This document shows, piece by piece, positions 1 through 9,050 of a stretch of DNA of 64,000 nt. A program made the translations under genes and the position numbers. Source of the stretch: UBA11098 sp041671525 (GTDB taxonomy: Bacteria > Patescibacteriota > Minisyncoccia > Moranbacterales > UBA2206); assembly GCA_041671525.1 (NCBI GenBank), contig JBAZBJ010000001.1:62001-126000 (forward strand), read 5' to 3'. Numbering within the stretch: the first letter of the stretch is position 1; the number at the start of each line of letters is the position of its first letter. The notes beneath the pieces are model-generated. The model saw only the letters and a list, made by a program, of their open reading frames with translations. It was not told the origin of the DNA and did no database searches.

Positions 1-146
1 GACAACCCTCGATGTTTTTTGATGGTTTTTCTAATTTTATATTTGACGAATAAAAGAGTCGAACTTTTTGAATGTGTTTGCTTGAATAAATCTAGGCTTA
101 ATGATATTATAAAATCAAGTAAAAAGGCCTAATATATAGCAAAATT

Positions 147-791
147 ATGAAATTGTTGCTGACATCCACAGGATTTACAAATCAAAAAATACGAGACTTT
201 TTTGTTTCTCAATTTGACGCACTTGAAAATAAGAAAGCTTGCTTGATTTATACAATAAGACAGGAAGGTGATTGGCAGTGGGTTGAACGTTATGATAGCG
301 AACTGAAAGAGATAGGCTTGCAATATGACGGTGTAAATATTTCAGAGGAAAAAGATCTGTCTGATTTACAGGAATATGACATTTATTATGTTTGTGGCGG
401 TAATACTTTTTACATACTTGGTAGACTTAGAAAAACTAACCTAGACAAGGTTATTTTGAAGGCGGTTGAAGAAGGAAAATTTTATGTTGGTGTGAGTGCA
501 GGTTCTATTGTTGTAGGCCCTGATATTGAAGTTGCTGGGATTGGTGAAGGAGATGAAAATGACATCAATCTTTCTGATTTAAGCGGATTTAATTGGGTGC
601 CCTTTCATATTTCTCCTCATTATACAGAACAAGACAAAAACGATGTTGAGGAATTTTATAATAAAAGAAAAGAATCACTAATAGCACTCACGGATGACCA
701 AGCATTGTTTGTAACTGACAAAGAAGTGTTGCTTGTTGGAAATAAAGGCGTGACTGAGTTATCTGAACTTAATATTATAGACGAAGAATAA
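147..791 (+). CDS. Peptidase E-like (S51 family) protein
   Basis: This 214-residue protein matches the S51 (dipeptidase E / cyanophycinase-like) fold. A GGNTFYIL segment near residue 85 and the nucleophile-elbow segment GVSAGSIV near residue 115 are the family signatures, and the serine in the second is the expected nucleophile. The length fits cytosolic peptidase E, and there is no signal peptide. The family hydrolyses Asp-X dipeptides, but the exact substrate here is not shown. The start follows AAAATT with no SD, as in most genes of this window. It is the first of five closely spaced genes on the same strand. The family call is solid and the substrate is open. Confidence 0.8.
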   Translation: MKLLLTSTGFTNQKIRDFFVSQFDALENKKACLIYTIRQEGDWQWVERYDSELKEIGLQYDGVNISEEKDLSDLQEYDIYYVCGGNTFYILGRLRKTNLDKVILKAVEEGKFYVGVSAGSIVVGPDIEVAGIGEGDENDINLSDLSGFNWVPFHISPHYTEQDKNDVEEFYNKRKESLIALTDDQALFVTDKEVLLVGNKGVTELSELNIIDEE

Positions 792-816
792 TAAAAAATA
801 TAAATTTATTTCTATT

Positions 817-1302
817 ATGTTTGGAGAATCAAAAAATATTATACCGCTTGGAAAAGGACTTGAATTGCAAGAAAAAAAGGAGCAACAGAATGTCGAAAGT
901 ATAAGGGCTGGAATCGCTAATCTTCAAGATGGAAAAGAAAAATTTGAAGAGTGGCAAAGAATTGCTCTTGAGCATGGTGATGAGCAGAATGCTCTTCTGT
1001 ATGAAGTTGAAGCACTCGAAAATGAAATGCTCATTATGGAAGGTGAGATTCTTTGCAGCGAATCTGATATTATGCAAATTGAAAGATGGCAGCAACATTT
1101 CAGTCATGTGATGGATGTAGATAGTAAACGTGAAGCGGAAGAGCGTATTGATGACATTGATTCTGAACTGGAATTCATATCTGATTATTTGGATTCGTTG
1201 CTTGAGGACGTTAATGCTGACGAAATAAAAAAGCAAAAAATTCAAGAACTATTAAAGAAGAAAGAAAGGTTGGAGGTTGAGAGATTAAATTATTCTAAAT
1301 AA
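817..1302 (+). CDS. Hypothetical charged coiled-coil protein
   Basis: A 161-residue protein rich in Glu, Lys and Leu, with heptad-like stretches over most of its length, which suggests a helical or coiled-coil cytosolic protein. I recognise no catalytic motif, signal peptide or membrane segment. It starts 25 bases after the peptidase E-like gene and ends 5 bases before the HAD gene, so it is probably co-transcribed with them. There is no SD before the ATG. Function unknown. Confidence 0.6.
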   Translation: MFGESKNIIPLGKGLELQEKKEQQNVESIRAGIANLQDGKEKFEEWQRIALEHGDEQNALLYEVEALENEMLIMEGEILCSESDIMQIERWQQHFSHVMDVDSKREAEERIDDIDSELEFISDYLDSLLEDVNADEIKKQKIQELLKKKERLEVERLNYSK

Positions 1303-1307
1303 TAAAC

Positions 1308-1901
1308 ATGAAGACAATTATTTTTGATTTTGATGGTGTAATTCATGATACTTTTGAATTGGCATATAAAATTAACGTTGAGCTTTTTGGCAAGCAATTG
1401 ACTGAAGAAAATTACAGAGATTTTTTCAATGGGAATATTTTTGAAAGTGCAAAGGTTACCAAGGATGATAATGATAAATTTTTCAAATTGCAAAATGAAG
1501 CATTTAAGTATTTAAAGATAGACGAAAGTATTAAACAGCATCTAGAAAAATTAGCTGAAGAGTATTCATTGTTCATCATTTCTTCCAATCAAGAAGAGGC
1601 ACTGGACACCTATTTTCAAAATAATAATTTCACTCATATCTTCAAGGAAATATTAGGAGCAGAAACGCATCAATCTAAAGTGGAAAAATTCAAGTATCTA
1701 TTTGAGAAATATAACCTAGAGGCTGATGATTGTATTTTTGTTACAGATACGTTGGGTGATATATTGGAGGGCAATAAAGTAGGCGTCAGAACAATTGCGG
1801 TAGATTTTGGTTTTCACAAACGAGACAGACTTGAAAAGGGAAAACCTTTCAGGATAGTCTCAAGTTTTGATGAAATATTAGAAGTAATAAAAAACGTGTA
1901 A
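1308..1901 (+). CDS. HAD-superfamily hydrolase
   Basis: A 197-residue HAD-like phosphatase. The N-terminal FDFDGVIHDT carries motif I (DxD, nucleophile and acid/base), IISSN near residue 88 is motif II, and VTDTLGDILEG near residue 146 resembles the motif IV acidic pair. The cap insertion between motifs I and II is small, as in phosphoglycolate phosphatase-like subfamilies. The substrate cannot be predicted. It lies 5 bases after the upstream gene and 3 bases before the next, consistent with one mRNA. Confidence 0.8.
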   Translation: MKTIIFDFDGVIHDTFELAYKINVELFGKQLTEENYRDFFNGNIFESAKVTKDDNDKFFKLQNEAFKYLKIDESIKQHLEKLAEEYSLFIISSNQEEALDTYFQNNNFTHIFKEILGAETHQSKVEKFKYLFEKYNLEADDCIFVTDTLGDILEGNKVGVRTIAVDFGFHKRDRLEKGKPFRIVSSFDEILEVIKNV

Positions 1902-1904
1902 AAT

Positions 1905-2573
1905 ATGAAAATTAATATTGACCTAATTCCTAATAATAAATCCCTCCCTAAGGAGGATTTAGAACTTGTTAGAAAAGTAATACTAAAACATGCCAAAAAA
2001 GTTGAAAGCATGTTACCTTTTAAGGTGCAGAATTTTACTTTCACTGTGTATGCATGGGACAAGGATGGAATTGGTGCATTTACAAAGGCAGAAGATTGGG
2101 TACATATCAATATTAATTACGGGCAGTTAATAATCAAGGGAGTCCCTAATGAAAAACTTATAGATAAATTAATCTATATAATTTATCACGAGATGCACCA
2201 TGCTTGTAGAGGATATGTAGGTTTTCTACCTAAAAATGAGCAGCATATTTTAATCAGTTCTATAATCTCTGAAGGACTGGCTGACCATTTTGCAATCGAG
2301 CAATATCCAAGTAAAAATATTCTGGAAACTATAGGCTATGATATGGCTGAGATTTCTTCATGGATTAAAAAACTAGGAAAAGTCTTATGGAATAAGGAAA
2401 GCGATGACGATTCGTGGTTATTTGGTGGAAAGGAAAAACCAAAATTACTCGGATATAAAATTGGCAGATATATAATTCAAGAAGTTAAAGAAAAGCAACC
2501 AAAGTTAAATTCAATCAATTTAATAAGTACAAGTTCCGAAAAGATTCTCAAATTGAGCGGAATTAATTTCTAA
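1905..2573 (+). CDS. Putative zinc metalloprotease (DUF2268-like)
   Basis: A 222-residue protein with an HEMHH (HExxH) zinc motif near residue 86, followed about 30 residues later by EGLADHF, where the Glu could be a third ligand. The spacing and the EGLAD segment resemble DUF2268-type predicted Zn-dependent proteases. No signal peptide is seen, so it is probably cytosolic. It is tightly packed between the HAD and GNAT genes. Protease activity is inferred from the motif only. Confidence 0.65.
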   Translation: MKINIDLIPNNKSLPKEDLELVRKVILKHAKKVESMLPFKVQNFTFTVYAWDKDGIGAFTKAEDWVHININYGQLIIKGVPNEKLIDKLIYIIYHEMHHACRGYVGFLPKNEQHILISSIISEGLADHFAIEQYPSKNILETIGYDMAEISSWIKKLGKVLWNKESDDDSWLFGGKEKPKLLGYKIGRYIIQEVKEKQPKLNSINLISTSSEKILKLSGINF

Positions 2574-2586
2574 TAATTCAAAAAAT

Positions 2587-3054
2587 ATGAATGATATAAA
2601 AATCAGAAAAGCTGGTGAAGAAGATTTTCCTGCTGTATTTTCTTTGATAAAGGAACTTGCTGTTTTTGAAAAGTGTCCAGAAAAGGTCACAAATTCTGTT
2701 GAACAAATGAAAAATGAAAAGGATTTTTTCCAGTGCCATGTGGCTGAGAATGGCAGCAAAGAGATTGTAGGCATGACCGTGTTCTTTTTTTCTTATCATA
2801 CATGGGTTGGCAAGTCATTGTATTTTGATGATTTATATGTGAAAGAAACTTATAGAGGTAAACAAATAGGTAAAAAATTACTTGCAAAAATCTTTGAAAT
2901 TGCAAAAGAGGAAAATTGCAAAAGAATAAGTTGTTTGGTTTCAGAATGGAATAATCCTGCGATTGAGTTATATAAAAAATATGGCGTTTACATTGATTCT
3001 GGGTCAAAAAGTTTTAATTTTGATGAAGGTGGCATTAAGAATTTCAAATTATAA
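2587..3054 (+). CDS. GNAT-family N-acetyltransferase
   Basis: A 155-residue single-domain GNAT protein. LYFDDLYVKETYRG leads into the acetyl-CoA loop RGKQIGKKLL (Q/RxxGxG/A type), followed by the NPAIELYKKYG segment typical of motif B. The arrangement is that of diamine/aminoglycoside-type small-molecule acetyltransferases, but the acceptor is unknown. It has an AT-rich start with no SD and ends the tight five-gene run. Confidence 0.8.
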   Translation: MNDIKIRKAGEEDFPAVFSLIKELAVFEKCPEKVTNSVEQMKNEKDFFQCHVAENGSKEIVGMTVFFFSYHTWVGKSLYFDDLYVKETYRGKQIGKKLLAKIFEIAKEENCKRISCLVSEWNNPAIELYKKYGVYIDSGSKSFNFDEGGIKNFKL

Positions 3055-3147
3055 TGCAATTTGATATGAAGTAATGTGCCAAACATTTACGATATAAAAT
3101 AAACGTAGGCGCTGATTTGTTTTCGAATAACAATAGAAATCAACAAT

Positions 3148-4245
3148 ATGAACAAACAAGAAACAATGGGTTACAAAATAGCAAACACGGAAAGTTCTGA
3201 AAAAGAAAAAGATGCAGAACAACAAATATTAAATGCTCTATCGCATGAGTATGGTCTTTCAGTTCTGAAATTTCTCAAAGAGCCAGAAAAGGGAATAAGT
3301 TCCAAGAACTTGATCGTTTCCTCTAAAGACGGCAGTAGTTACTTTATTAAATGTTTTAAAAAAGCTGATGCTGAGAGAGTTAATGTTTCAGAAAATGCAG
3401 CATGCTTTATTGGTGAAAATTCAGATTTGCCAGTAGTGCTTCCCTTGAAAAATAAAGAAGGTGGATTGCACGTTGTTATTGATGGTCAAACGTATTCAAT
3501 TTTCCCTAACATACCCCATGTTCAATATTCCCCCGAATCAGCGTCTGAGTGGGTTGAGCTTTCAAGAAATCTCGGGCAGTTCTTGGGAAAAATTCATTTA
3601 GTTTCTCAGAAGACAGAAATTCCCGAAACGATAGAAATGATTTCAAGATGGACCCCGGATGATCCAAAGGAAGCGATTGCTATATATGAAAAAATAAAAA
3701 GTATAATTGAACGCAAAACAACCACAGATGAATATGATCAGAAGGCACTTGAATTTATCCAATTAAAAACTGATTTGATTGCACAAAATGAATTTACAAA
3801 AAGAGACCAACAGCCCCTTGTTGTTTGTCATGGTGATTACCACAAAGACAATCTGCTTTTAAATGAGCAAGGAGAAATAACTGGAATTTGTGATTGGGAT
3901 ATAAGCGGCAAGGCGAATCCTTATGTCGAATTTGTTAGGTCTTTTAGTATGTGCGTTATCAGGAGGGATTTTGATAATTTGCAGGACAAAAAAGAAATGG
4001 CGAAAGCTTTTCTGGATGGTTACAGAAGTAACTGTGGATTTGTTTTCAATGTTGAAGAATTGAAATACGCAATAGAATCTTGGTATCAAAAATTGCTAAC
4101 GTCTCCGTGGCCACTTCCTGAGCATTATTATTCTTTAGGTGATGCTAATAAAACTGATAATATATTATACTCAGAATATAAAAAGGTGATTTTCCTTCGT
4201 GATAGGAGAAATGAGCTTCTTGATTTAATTTGTTCTTGCTTATAA
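3148..4245 (+). CDS. Aminoglycoside phosphotransferase-like kinase
   Basis: A 365-residue protein with an APH/choline kinase fold. The Brenner-type catalytic segment VVCHGDYHKDNLL lies near residue 230 and the metal-binding DWD about 20 residues later; YFIKCF near residue 62 fits the ATP-binding Lys strand. It is longer than aminoglycoside kinases and could equally act on homoserine, a sugar or fructosamine. An antibiotic-resistance role is not supported by the sequence alone. It is separated from the GNAT gene by 93 bases, so it may have its own promoter. Confidence 0.7.
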   Translation: MNKQETMGYKIANTESSEKEKDAEQQILNALSHEYGLSVLKFLKEPEKGISSKNLIVSSKDGSSYFIKCFKKADAERVNVSENAACFIGENSDLPVVLPLKNKEGGLHVVIDGQTYSIFPNIPHVQYSPESASEWVELSRNLGQFLGKIHLVSQKTEIPETIEMISRWTPDDPKEAIAIYEKIKSIIERKTTTDEYDQKALEFIQLKTDLIAQNEFTKRDQQPLVVCHGDYHKDNLLLNEQGEITGICDWDISGKANPYVEFVRSFSMCVIRRDFDNLQDKKEMAKAFLDGYRSNCGFVFNVEELKYAIESWYQKLLTSPWPLPEHYYSLGDANKTDNILYSEYKKVIFLRDRRNELLDLICSCL

Positions 4246-4257
4246 TGCATCATAAAT

Positions 4258-4326
4258 ATGAATAAATCACAAGTATCTAGCCCAGAGGAAAGAATTAGAT
4301 ATGCAGAAGAATTGAAAAAATACTAA
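4258..4326 (+). CDS. Possible 22-residue micro-ORF or gene remnant
   Basis: An ATG preceded by the local CATAAAT-type start context opens a 22-codon frame, starting MNKSQVSSPEER and ending in TAA. The peptide reads like the N-terminus of a helical protein cut short. It may be a remnant of a lost gene or a real micro-protein. No family is recognised. Confidence 0.25.
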   Translation: MNKSQVSSPEERIRYAEELKKY

Positions 4327-4358
4327 GCTGGTAATAATAAGCAACTAACATAAAAACA

Positions 4359-4670
4359 ATGAAAAAAACAATCATTCTTTTGGGGAGTATCTTTTTAATA
4401 ACTTCTTTAAATAGATTGTTGTTGGCAATAATTATCTTGCCAATTATCTACTTTGTTTATAAGGGAAACAAAAAGGCGATGATTCTTGCTGGCATATATT
4501 CAGGTATTTTAACGATTGTGAATATAGCAGTTTATATTGAAAATAATCGTAATGAGCAGGGCGACTTTTATTCCAGTCTAATGCCAGCTTATATTTATTT
4601 AGGTCTGTATATTTTAGCTTTAGTTTTTCTGAAAAAATCTTATAAAGCAGAAAAGTTAAAAAAGGTATAA
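4359..4670 (+). CDS. Small multi-pass membrane protein
   Basis: A 103-residue hydrophobic protein with about four predicted membrane segments (roughly residues 4-20, 22-35, 41-58 and 77-93) and a basic C-terminal tail. No family motif is recognised. It lies 17 bases before another small membrane protein, and the two may work together. Confidence 0.55.
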   Translation: MKKTIILLGSIFLITSLNRLLLAIIILPIIYFVYKGNKKAMILAGIYSGILTIVNIAVYIENNRNEQGDFYSSLMPAYIYLGLYILALVFLKKSYKAEKLKKV

Positions 4671-4687
4671 TTTTTTATTTAAAACAG

Positions 4688-4966
4688 ATGGAAAATCAAA
4701 AAGCGATACAAAATGAATCTTTTATGGATAAAATCAAAAGTATTCATTGGATTGTTCAGATTATAATTTTTGGCGGATTGCTCTCGCTTATTTTTTCTGG
4801 GGATTTTAAGAATTTGGCAGGGGCTATGCTTATTTTGTCTTTGTATTCCGCCTATTCCTTGTTTAGACCATCTCTCAAAAATAGAAGATTGTTTTATCTT
4901 CTTCTTGCAGTGATATCGTTTATCAGTGTCTTTGTTTTAATAGCTATCGGACAATTATTGGCTTAG
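4688..4966 (+). CDS. Small membrane protein
   Basis: A 92-residue protein with a polar N-terminus (about 20 residues) and three hydrophobic segments ending at the C-terminus. No recognised domain. It is probably co-transcribed with the membrane protein just upstream. The following 268 bases (4967-5234) hold only a small hairpin with arms GTCCG/CGGAC around 5050 and no convincing gene. Confidence 0.55.
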   Translation: MENQKAIQNESFMDKIKSIHWIVQIIIFGGLLSLIFSGDFKNLAGAMLILSLYSAYSLFRPSLKNRRLFYLLLAVISFISVFVLIAIGQLLA

Positions 4967-5234
4967 GAGTTAAATGTTTTGTTTAACGAATCTCCAAAAA
5001 ATAATCATCAGAAATGGTGACCTTCATGTTTTTTTGGAAATATTTTGAGTCCGCAAAATTCGGACGTTTCAGTGGGGAGTCGGATATTGTGGTACAGTTT
5101 ACCGAATGAGACCCCAATAGACGCGTGTTGGACGAAATTTGGGCTTGTTCGGAGCTGATTTCTTTACTTAGAAGTCATTTTGCGATAAAATATTGATATA
5201 GGGATACTTCAATTTTATTGCATGAAAAGAAACC

Positions 5235-7466
5235 ATGAAAGGAGTTGAATTCGGAGAACCCCAATATGCGGCGGCAATGGAATCGAAAGACCGATCCCGT
5301 GGCGTTTCCGAAAAGGAGATATTGGATCAGTTTTCCAAGAAAGAACAAAAAGAAATAAAATATAAACAAAGAGTACTTGCATCGCTTGCCTATTTTATAG
5401 GCAAGGATTTTGAAATTCCTGTTGAATTGAATCAACCCGGAGGCGGATGGCACTGGAATTTTAAAGACAATAAAATCGGAATCGATCCCAAAGATCTCTT
5501 GGAAAAACCTTTGGACTATTTGCGTTATCTCATCTGCCATGAGGGAAGTCACCGCAGAATTTCCAGGACAGATTTCATCCCCGTGGAAACATGGCAGCAG
5601 CCGGGTTTTTCCTACATGATGAATGCCATCGAGGATCCGAGGGTGGATAATTTCGTCGCGGAAAACTATCCGAAATTCAATGAATTTTCACAGCATTTCC
5701 ATGATGTAGAAATAGAAAATTTGGAAAATAAATATAAAGAAGAATCTAAAGAAAAGCTCGGTCATCAGCCACGGTTCATTCAGGCCGGCTTTGAATATCT
5801 GAGACTCTGGTATAAAGAAACGCAAGGGCAAGCTACGGAAATAAGTAAAGATTTGCCTCAAGAAGTCCAGCAAGTCGTTCAAAAAACCATAGCTTCAGCT
5901 AGGGATTCCTGGTGGCGTTATCCTTTGAAGGGAGAAGCTGATTCGAACGACGACCTGATAAAAAACTACGCTAAAGTTTCATATGAAATAAATCTCGACG
6001 AAGTGTGGCCGGAATTCAAAAAACTGGTTGACGAGGATATGAAAGATCAGAACATGCAGGAGTCTCTCAAGGATATGCAATCCAAAGAGCAGCAGGAAGG
6101 AAAGGGCCAGGGCGTGCCCCAGCAATTGAAAGATCAGTTGTCTCCTCAGCAGCAAAAAGAATTGGAGGATGCGATTGATAAAGCAATTGAAGAAGTCAAA
6201 AAAGAAAGAGAAAAAAACAAAGCCGAAGCTGGAAAAGATGGAGAAAAACCAAAGGATGGATCAGAGGCAGGCGAAGGCGAGCCGAAGGACGGATCTGGAA
6301 AGGGCGAAGGTCAACCGCAGGAAGGACAAGGTGGGAAGCCCATAGATCTCGATTCTCTTTCGGAAGGTTTGAAACAAAAAATAAAAGAATTTATAGATTC
6401 ACTTCCGCCTGAAAAGAAAAGAGAACTTCAGCAAAGAGCCGAAAAAGAAATCAAAGGTCTGGAACAGAAAATAAATGAAGAGCTGGAAGGAAAACTTTCT
6501 GAAAATCCGCAACAAAAAGTTGAGCGATCTGCAGAGGGAAAACCTGAAGGCAAAAAAACAGAGTCCGCTCCAGAGCAACCGCGGTCTGATTTTGACAGGG
6601 AGCAGGAAGAGCAGAGAAAAAAAGATCTTGATAAATACAGGGACATTCTGGAAAAGTCTCTTGAGAAAGATGCAAATATTTACGAGAGATACAGGAGTGA
6701 AGTGCTGCCGGTAATCGAAAGTCTGGAAAATGATTTGCGGGAAATTTTTGTCGCCCGCAGAGCAAGCAGATGGAAAAGTGGATTCAAAACTGGTAAGAGG
6801 ATAGATATCAAAACTAGAATTCAGGAAAAAGCCAAGGGTATTTCTCCCGTTGAAAGCAAGGCATGGCAAAAACGTGAGCTTCCTTCTGAAAAGGATTATG
6901 CAATTTCAATATTAGTGGATCTTTCAGGATCAATGTCTGGACAAAAAATACAGGAAACATTTAAGGCTTTGATCGTGTTGTCCGAAGTGCTGAACAAGCT
7001 TTCCATAAAAACCGAGATTCTCGGATTCAATGATCGTCTGTATGAGTATCAGACATTCGGCGAAAGTTTTTCACGCGAAATCAGAGAAAACATGGGAGGA
7101 GCCCTGCGAGAAGTTGATAACCATAACGGCGGTCGCGCAGATTATAATGATGACGGCTGGGCACTTCAGGAAACTTCGCATCGCCTGGCTCGGCAAAAGG
7201 CGAACGAGAAATTCATCATGGTGCTTTCCGACGGTGTGCCGGAAGCGTCTCCGCAGCACAGAGGATCAGAGTTTGATTTGAACAGAGTGGTCAATCACAT
7301 TACGCAGGAATCCGATCAAAAACTTATCGGTCTAGGAATCGGCAGTGGTACTGGTCATGTTGAGAAATATTATCCGAACAGTCTTGCAAATATCAATGTA
7401 AAAGAGATGGCTGAAAAGTTGGCTGACACGATCAGAGAAATGATTGTGAATTATCAAAATTTTTGA
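5235..7466 (+). CDS. HExxH + VWA domain protein, partner of the MoxR/DGR cluster
   Basis: A 743-residue protein in three parts. Residues 1-250 carry HEGSH (HExxH) near residue 102, resembling a zinc-peptidase-like domain. Residues about 290-480 are a low-complexity linker rich in Gln, Lys, Glu and Gly. Residues about 550-743 form a von Willebrand A domain with an intact MIDAS motif (DLSGS near residue 561) and a later LSDG segment. CobT-type and similar VWA proteins act with MoxR/AAA+ ATPases, and such an ATPase is encoded 1.6 kb downstream on the same strand. The stop lies 12 bases before the first DGR target, so one transcript is likely. No signal peptide or membrane segment is seen. Whether the HExxH is catalytic is not known. 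Confidence 0.8.
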   Translation: MKGVEFGEPQYAAAMESKDRSRGVSEKEILDQFSKKEQKEIKYKQRVLASLAYFIGKDFEIPVELNQPGGGWHWNFKDNKIGIDPKDLLEKPLDYLRYLICHEGSHRRISRTDFIPVETWQQPGFSYMMNAIEDPRVDNFVAENYPKFNEFSQHFHDVEIENLENKYKEESKEKLGHQPRFIQAGFEYLRLWYKETQGQATEISKDLPQEVQQVVQKTIASARDSWWRYPLKGEADSNDDLIKNYAKVSYEINLDEVWPEFKKLVDEDMKDQNMQESLKDMQSKEQQEGKGQGVPQQLKDQLSPQQQKELEDAIDKAIEEVKKEREKNKAEAGKDGEKPKDGSEAGEGEPKDGSGKGEGQPQEGQGGKPIDLDSLSEGLKQKIKEFIDSLPPEKKRELQQRAEKEIKGLEQKINEELEGKLSENPQQKVERSAEGKPEGKKTESAPEQPRSDFDREQEEQRKKDLDKYRDILEKSLEKDANIYERYRSEVLPVIESLENDLREIFVARRASRWKSGFKTGKRIDIKTRIQEKAKGISPVESKAWQKRELPSEKDYAISILVDLSGSMSGQKIQETFKALIVLSEVLNKLSIKTEILGFNDRLYEYQTFGESFSREIRENMGGALREVDNHNGGRADYNDDGWALQETSHRLARQKANEKFIMVLSDGVPEASPQHRGSEFDLNRVVNHITQESDQKLIGLGIGSGTGHVEKYYPNSLANINVKEMAEKLADTIREMIVNYQNF

Positions 7467-7478
7467 TATAATAAAAAC

Positions 7479-8576
7479 ATGAAAAATTCTTACGAAGCAA
7501 TTTTTGGTTTAGGAGGAAAAAAGAAAGATGAGGAAAAAAAATCATCTGAAAGTAAGCCTGTTTCTGGAGAAAATCCAGTTGAACAAGAACAATCCTCCTC
7601 TGAACTGGAAAATGCAACAAGCATAAAAAAAGAAATTTTAGAAATAACTCAGGGAAAAAACCTTGAGGATTTGGCGTTGGAAGATTTGCAAAAAGTTCTG
7701 GCGAAATACAAAGAAATGGAAATTGCTCTCGGGCTTCCTGAGGCAGAACCGAAGGGTGACGTTCGCGAGCAGATGCAACGCGCGAAAGAAATTATGGGAG
7801 AAGATTTTTTCGCTCATGAAGAAATAGAAAAAGCATTCGGCTTTAAAGTTAGTCCTGAGCTAATTCCCGAAGTTCCTTTTTCACGTGAAGATCTGGAACG
7901 CGCAAGAGAATTGAATCAGTTCCTTATTCTGAGAGTAGACAAAACCGGTGACGGAAAGCCCTTGACGTTGGCGAAAATGAATGAGCTTCTCGGAGGAAAA
8001 ACAAAAGACGGCAGCAAAGCCTTGTATGCCGATGATGAAAGCGGCAGTGGAAAGATAGAAGACGATTCATGGTACAAAGATGAAGATTTCGCGTTGAAGG
8101 ATGTGCCGAAACTTTCATGGGCACTTGTAAGCAAGGAAGTCATTTCATCTTCTCCTGACAAAAACTATCTGGATCAGACATCTGAAATAGTGGACTATCT
8201 GAAGAATGAAGTTTTTAAGGGAAAAGAAATTCCTGTTGAATTCCAGTCTGCGATTTCTGAATTTGAAAAATCAAAAGACGGAATAGAAAAGCTCATGAAT
8301 GAAGATTGGGAAAAAGCAGCTGAAAAACTCGAAGGACTTGCAATCACCAAACTTACCAGGCAGACGCCAGCTGAAGCTATCTATGATATTTTTGTTTATT
8401 TTCAAAATAAAGGAGAAAGATTATTGGAAAATATGTATACCTGGACTTCACGCCGGAGCTCTGACGGCAAGCTTGTGCTTGTTGGCGGCTTCGATTCCGA
8501 CGGTGCGGATGTCAGTAGCCACAGGCCTGACGATTCCCACGACAGTCTCGGCGTGTCTTTCTCCCGCAGTCTTTGA
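7479..8576 (+). CDS. DGR target protein 1 (variable C-terminus)
   Basis: A 365-residue protein. A charged N-terminal region (about 100 residues) is followed by a domain (about residues 105-365) paralogous to the C-terminal part of the MoxR-fused protein at 9051-11150. Shared segments include PFSREDLE, QFLILRV, SWYKDEDF and TRQ-P-EAIYD. The last 42 residues are encoded by variable repeat 1 and end GVSFSRSL then stop. All eight Asn codons of the template are altered here (to Ser, Gly, Asp, Ser, His, Asp, His, Ser). The C-terminal variable segment, with conserved Gly/Phe/Arg scaffold residues, fits the C-type-lectin-like display fold of known DGR targets. No signal peptide is seen, so it is probably cytosolic. 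The ligand is unknown. Confidence 0.85.
   Translation: MKNSYEAIFGLGGKKKDEEKKSSESKPVSGENPVEQEQSSSELENATSIKKEILEITQGKNLEDLALEDLQKVLAKYKEMEIALGLPEAEPKGDVREQMQRAKEIMGEDFFAHEEIEKAFGFKVSPELIPEVPFSREDLERARELNQFLILRVDKTGDGKPLTLAKMNELLGGKTKDGSKALYADDESGSGKIEDDSWYKDEDFALKDVPKLSWALVSKEVISSSPDKNYLDQTSEIVDYLKNEVFKGKEIPVEFQSAISEFEKSKDGIEKLMNEDWEKAAEKLEGLAITKLTRQTPAEAIYDIFVYFQNKGERLLENMYTWTSRRSSDGKLVLVGGFDSDGADVSSHRPDDSHDSLGVSFSRSL
8450..8575 (+). repeat. DGR variable repeat 1 (VR1)
   Basis: This 126-base segment aligns without gaps to the template repeat at 11448-11573. By eye there are ten differences in the aligned core, and all fall on template adenines (A to G or A to C). The last, in the 3' segment CTCCCGCAGT versus CTCCCGAAGT in the template, is shared with VR2 and marks the IMH/IMH* difference expected of a DGR. 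The VR ends exactly at the target gene's stop codon. Confidence 0.93.
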
Positions 8577-8632
8577 AGATTTGAGATTTGAATTTTGAAT
8601 ATTTGAAAAGAATTTTTGCGAAGCAAAAAATT
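8576..8632 (+). repeat. Conserved VR 3' flank with stem-loop
   Basis: The ~57 bases after VR1 are nearly identical to those after VR2 (11150-11205). They include the hairpin TTTTTGC-GAA-GCAAAAA at 8613-8629. Known DGRs carry a short stem-loop just downstream of the VR that aids target recognition. Here it lies about 38 bases after the VR and is less GC-rich, so the match to that element is inferred. Confidence 0.6.
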
Positions 8633-8646
8633 AAAAGAAATATATT

Positions 8647-9048
8647 ATGCAAGAAGAAATACGAAAATTTTTGGAAATGACGAACGGTTCCACGGAGCTG
8701 TGTCTTATGATAGCGCAAGATGACCAGGAGCTCGCAACCGTTGAAAAGGAAGTCAGCGATGCCGGATTCCAAAAAACCAAAAATATCAGAGAAATATTCA
8801 ATGCGATAAAAAACGGGACCAAAATATATTTCACCTTGGGCGAAGCCCTTGGAAACAATATATACAACATTTTAGCTCAATATCCCACGGGACAGGTTAC
8901 TGCAAATGACGGTCAGAAAAATCTGGTTGCGAATCCTGATTATAAAAATGGATCAGTTTTGATTTTGATAACAAAAGAAAATTTAGAAAAAATTGAGAAA
9001 AGCGAAAAAAGTCTGCTGAGAATTGCAGGCTTGACTTGGCAAAAATAA
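8647..9048 (+). CDS. Hypothetical protein between the two DGR targets
   Basis: A 133-residue soluble protein with no recognised domain. The N-terminal half is helical and acidic, and the C-terminal half has strand-like hydrophobic runs (SVLILITKEN). Its stop lies 2 bases before the ATG of the MoxR-fused target, so the two are likely translationally coupled. Its place inside a five-gene same-strand unit (VWA, target 1, this, MoxR-target 2) suggests a part in the same complex. Confidence 0.6.
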   Translation: MQEEIRKFLEMTNGSTELCLMIAQDDQELATVEKEVSDAGFQKTKNIREIFNAIKNGTKIYFTLGEALGNNIYNILAQYPTGQVTANDGQKNLVANPDYKNGSVLILITKENLEKIEKSEKSLLRIAGLTWQK

Positions 9049-9050
9049 TC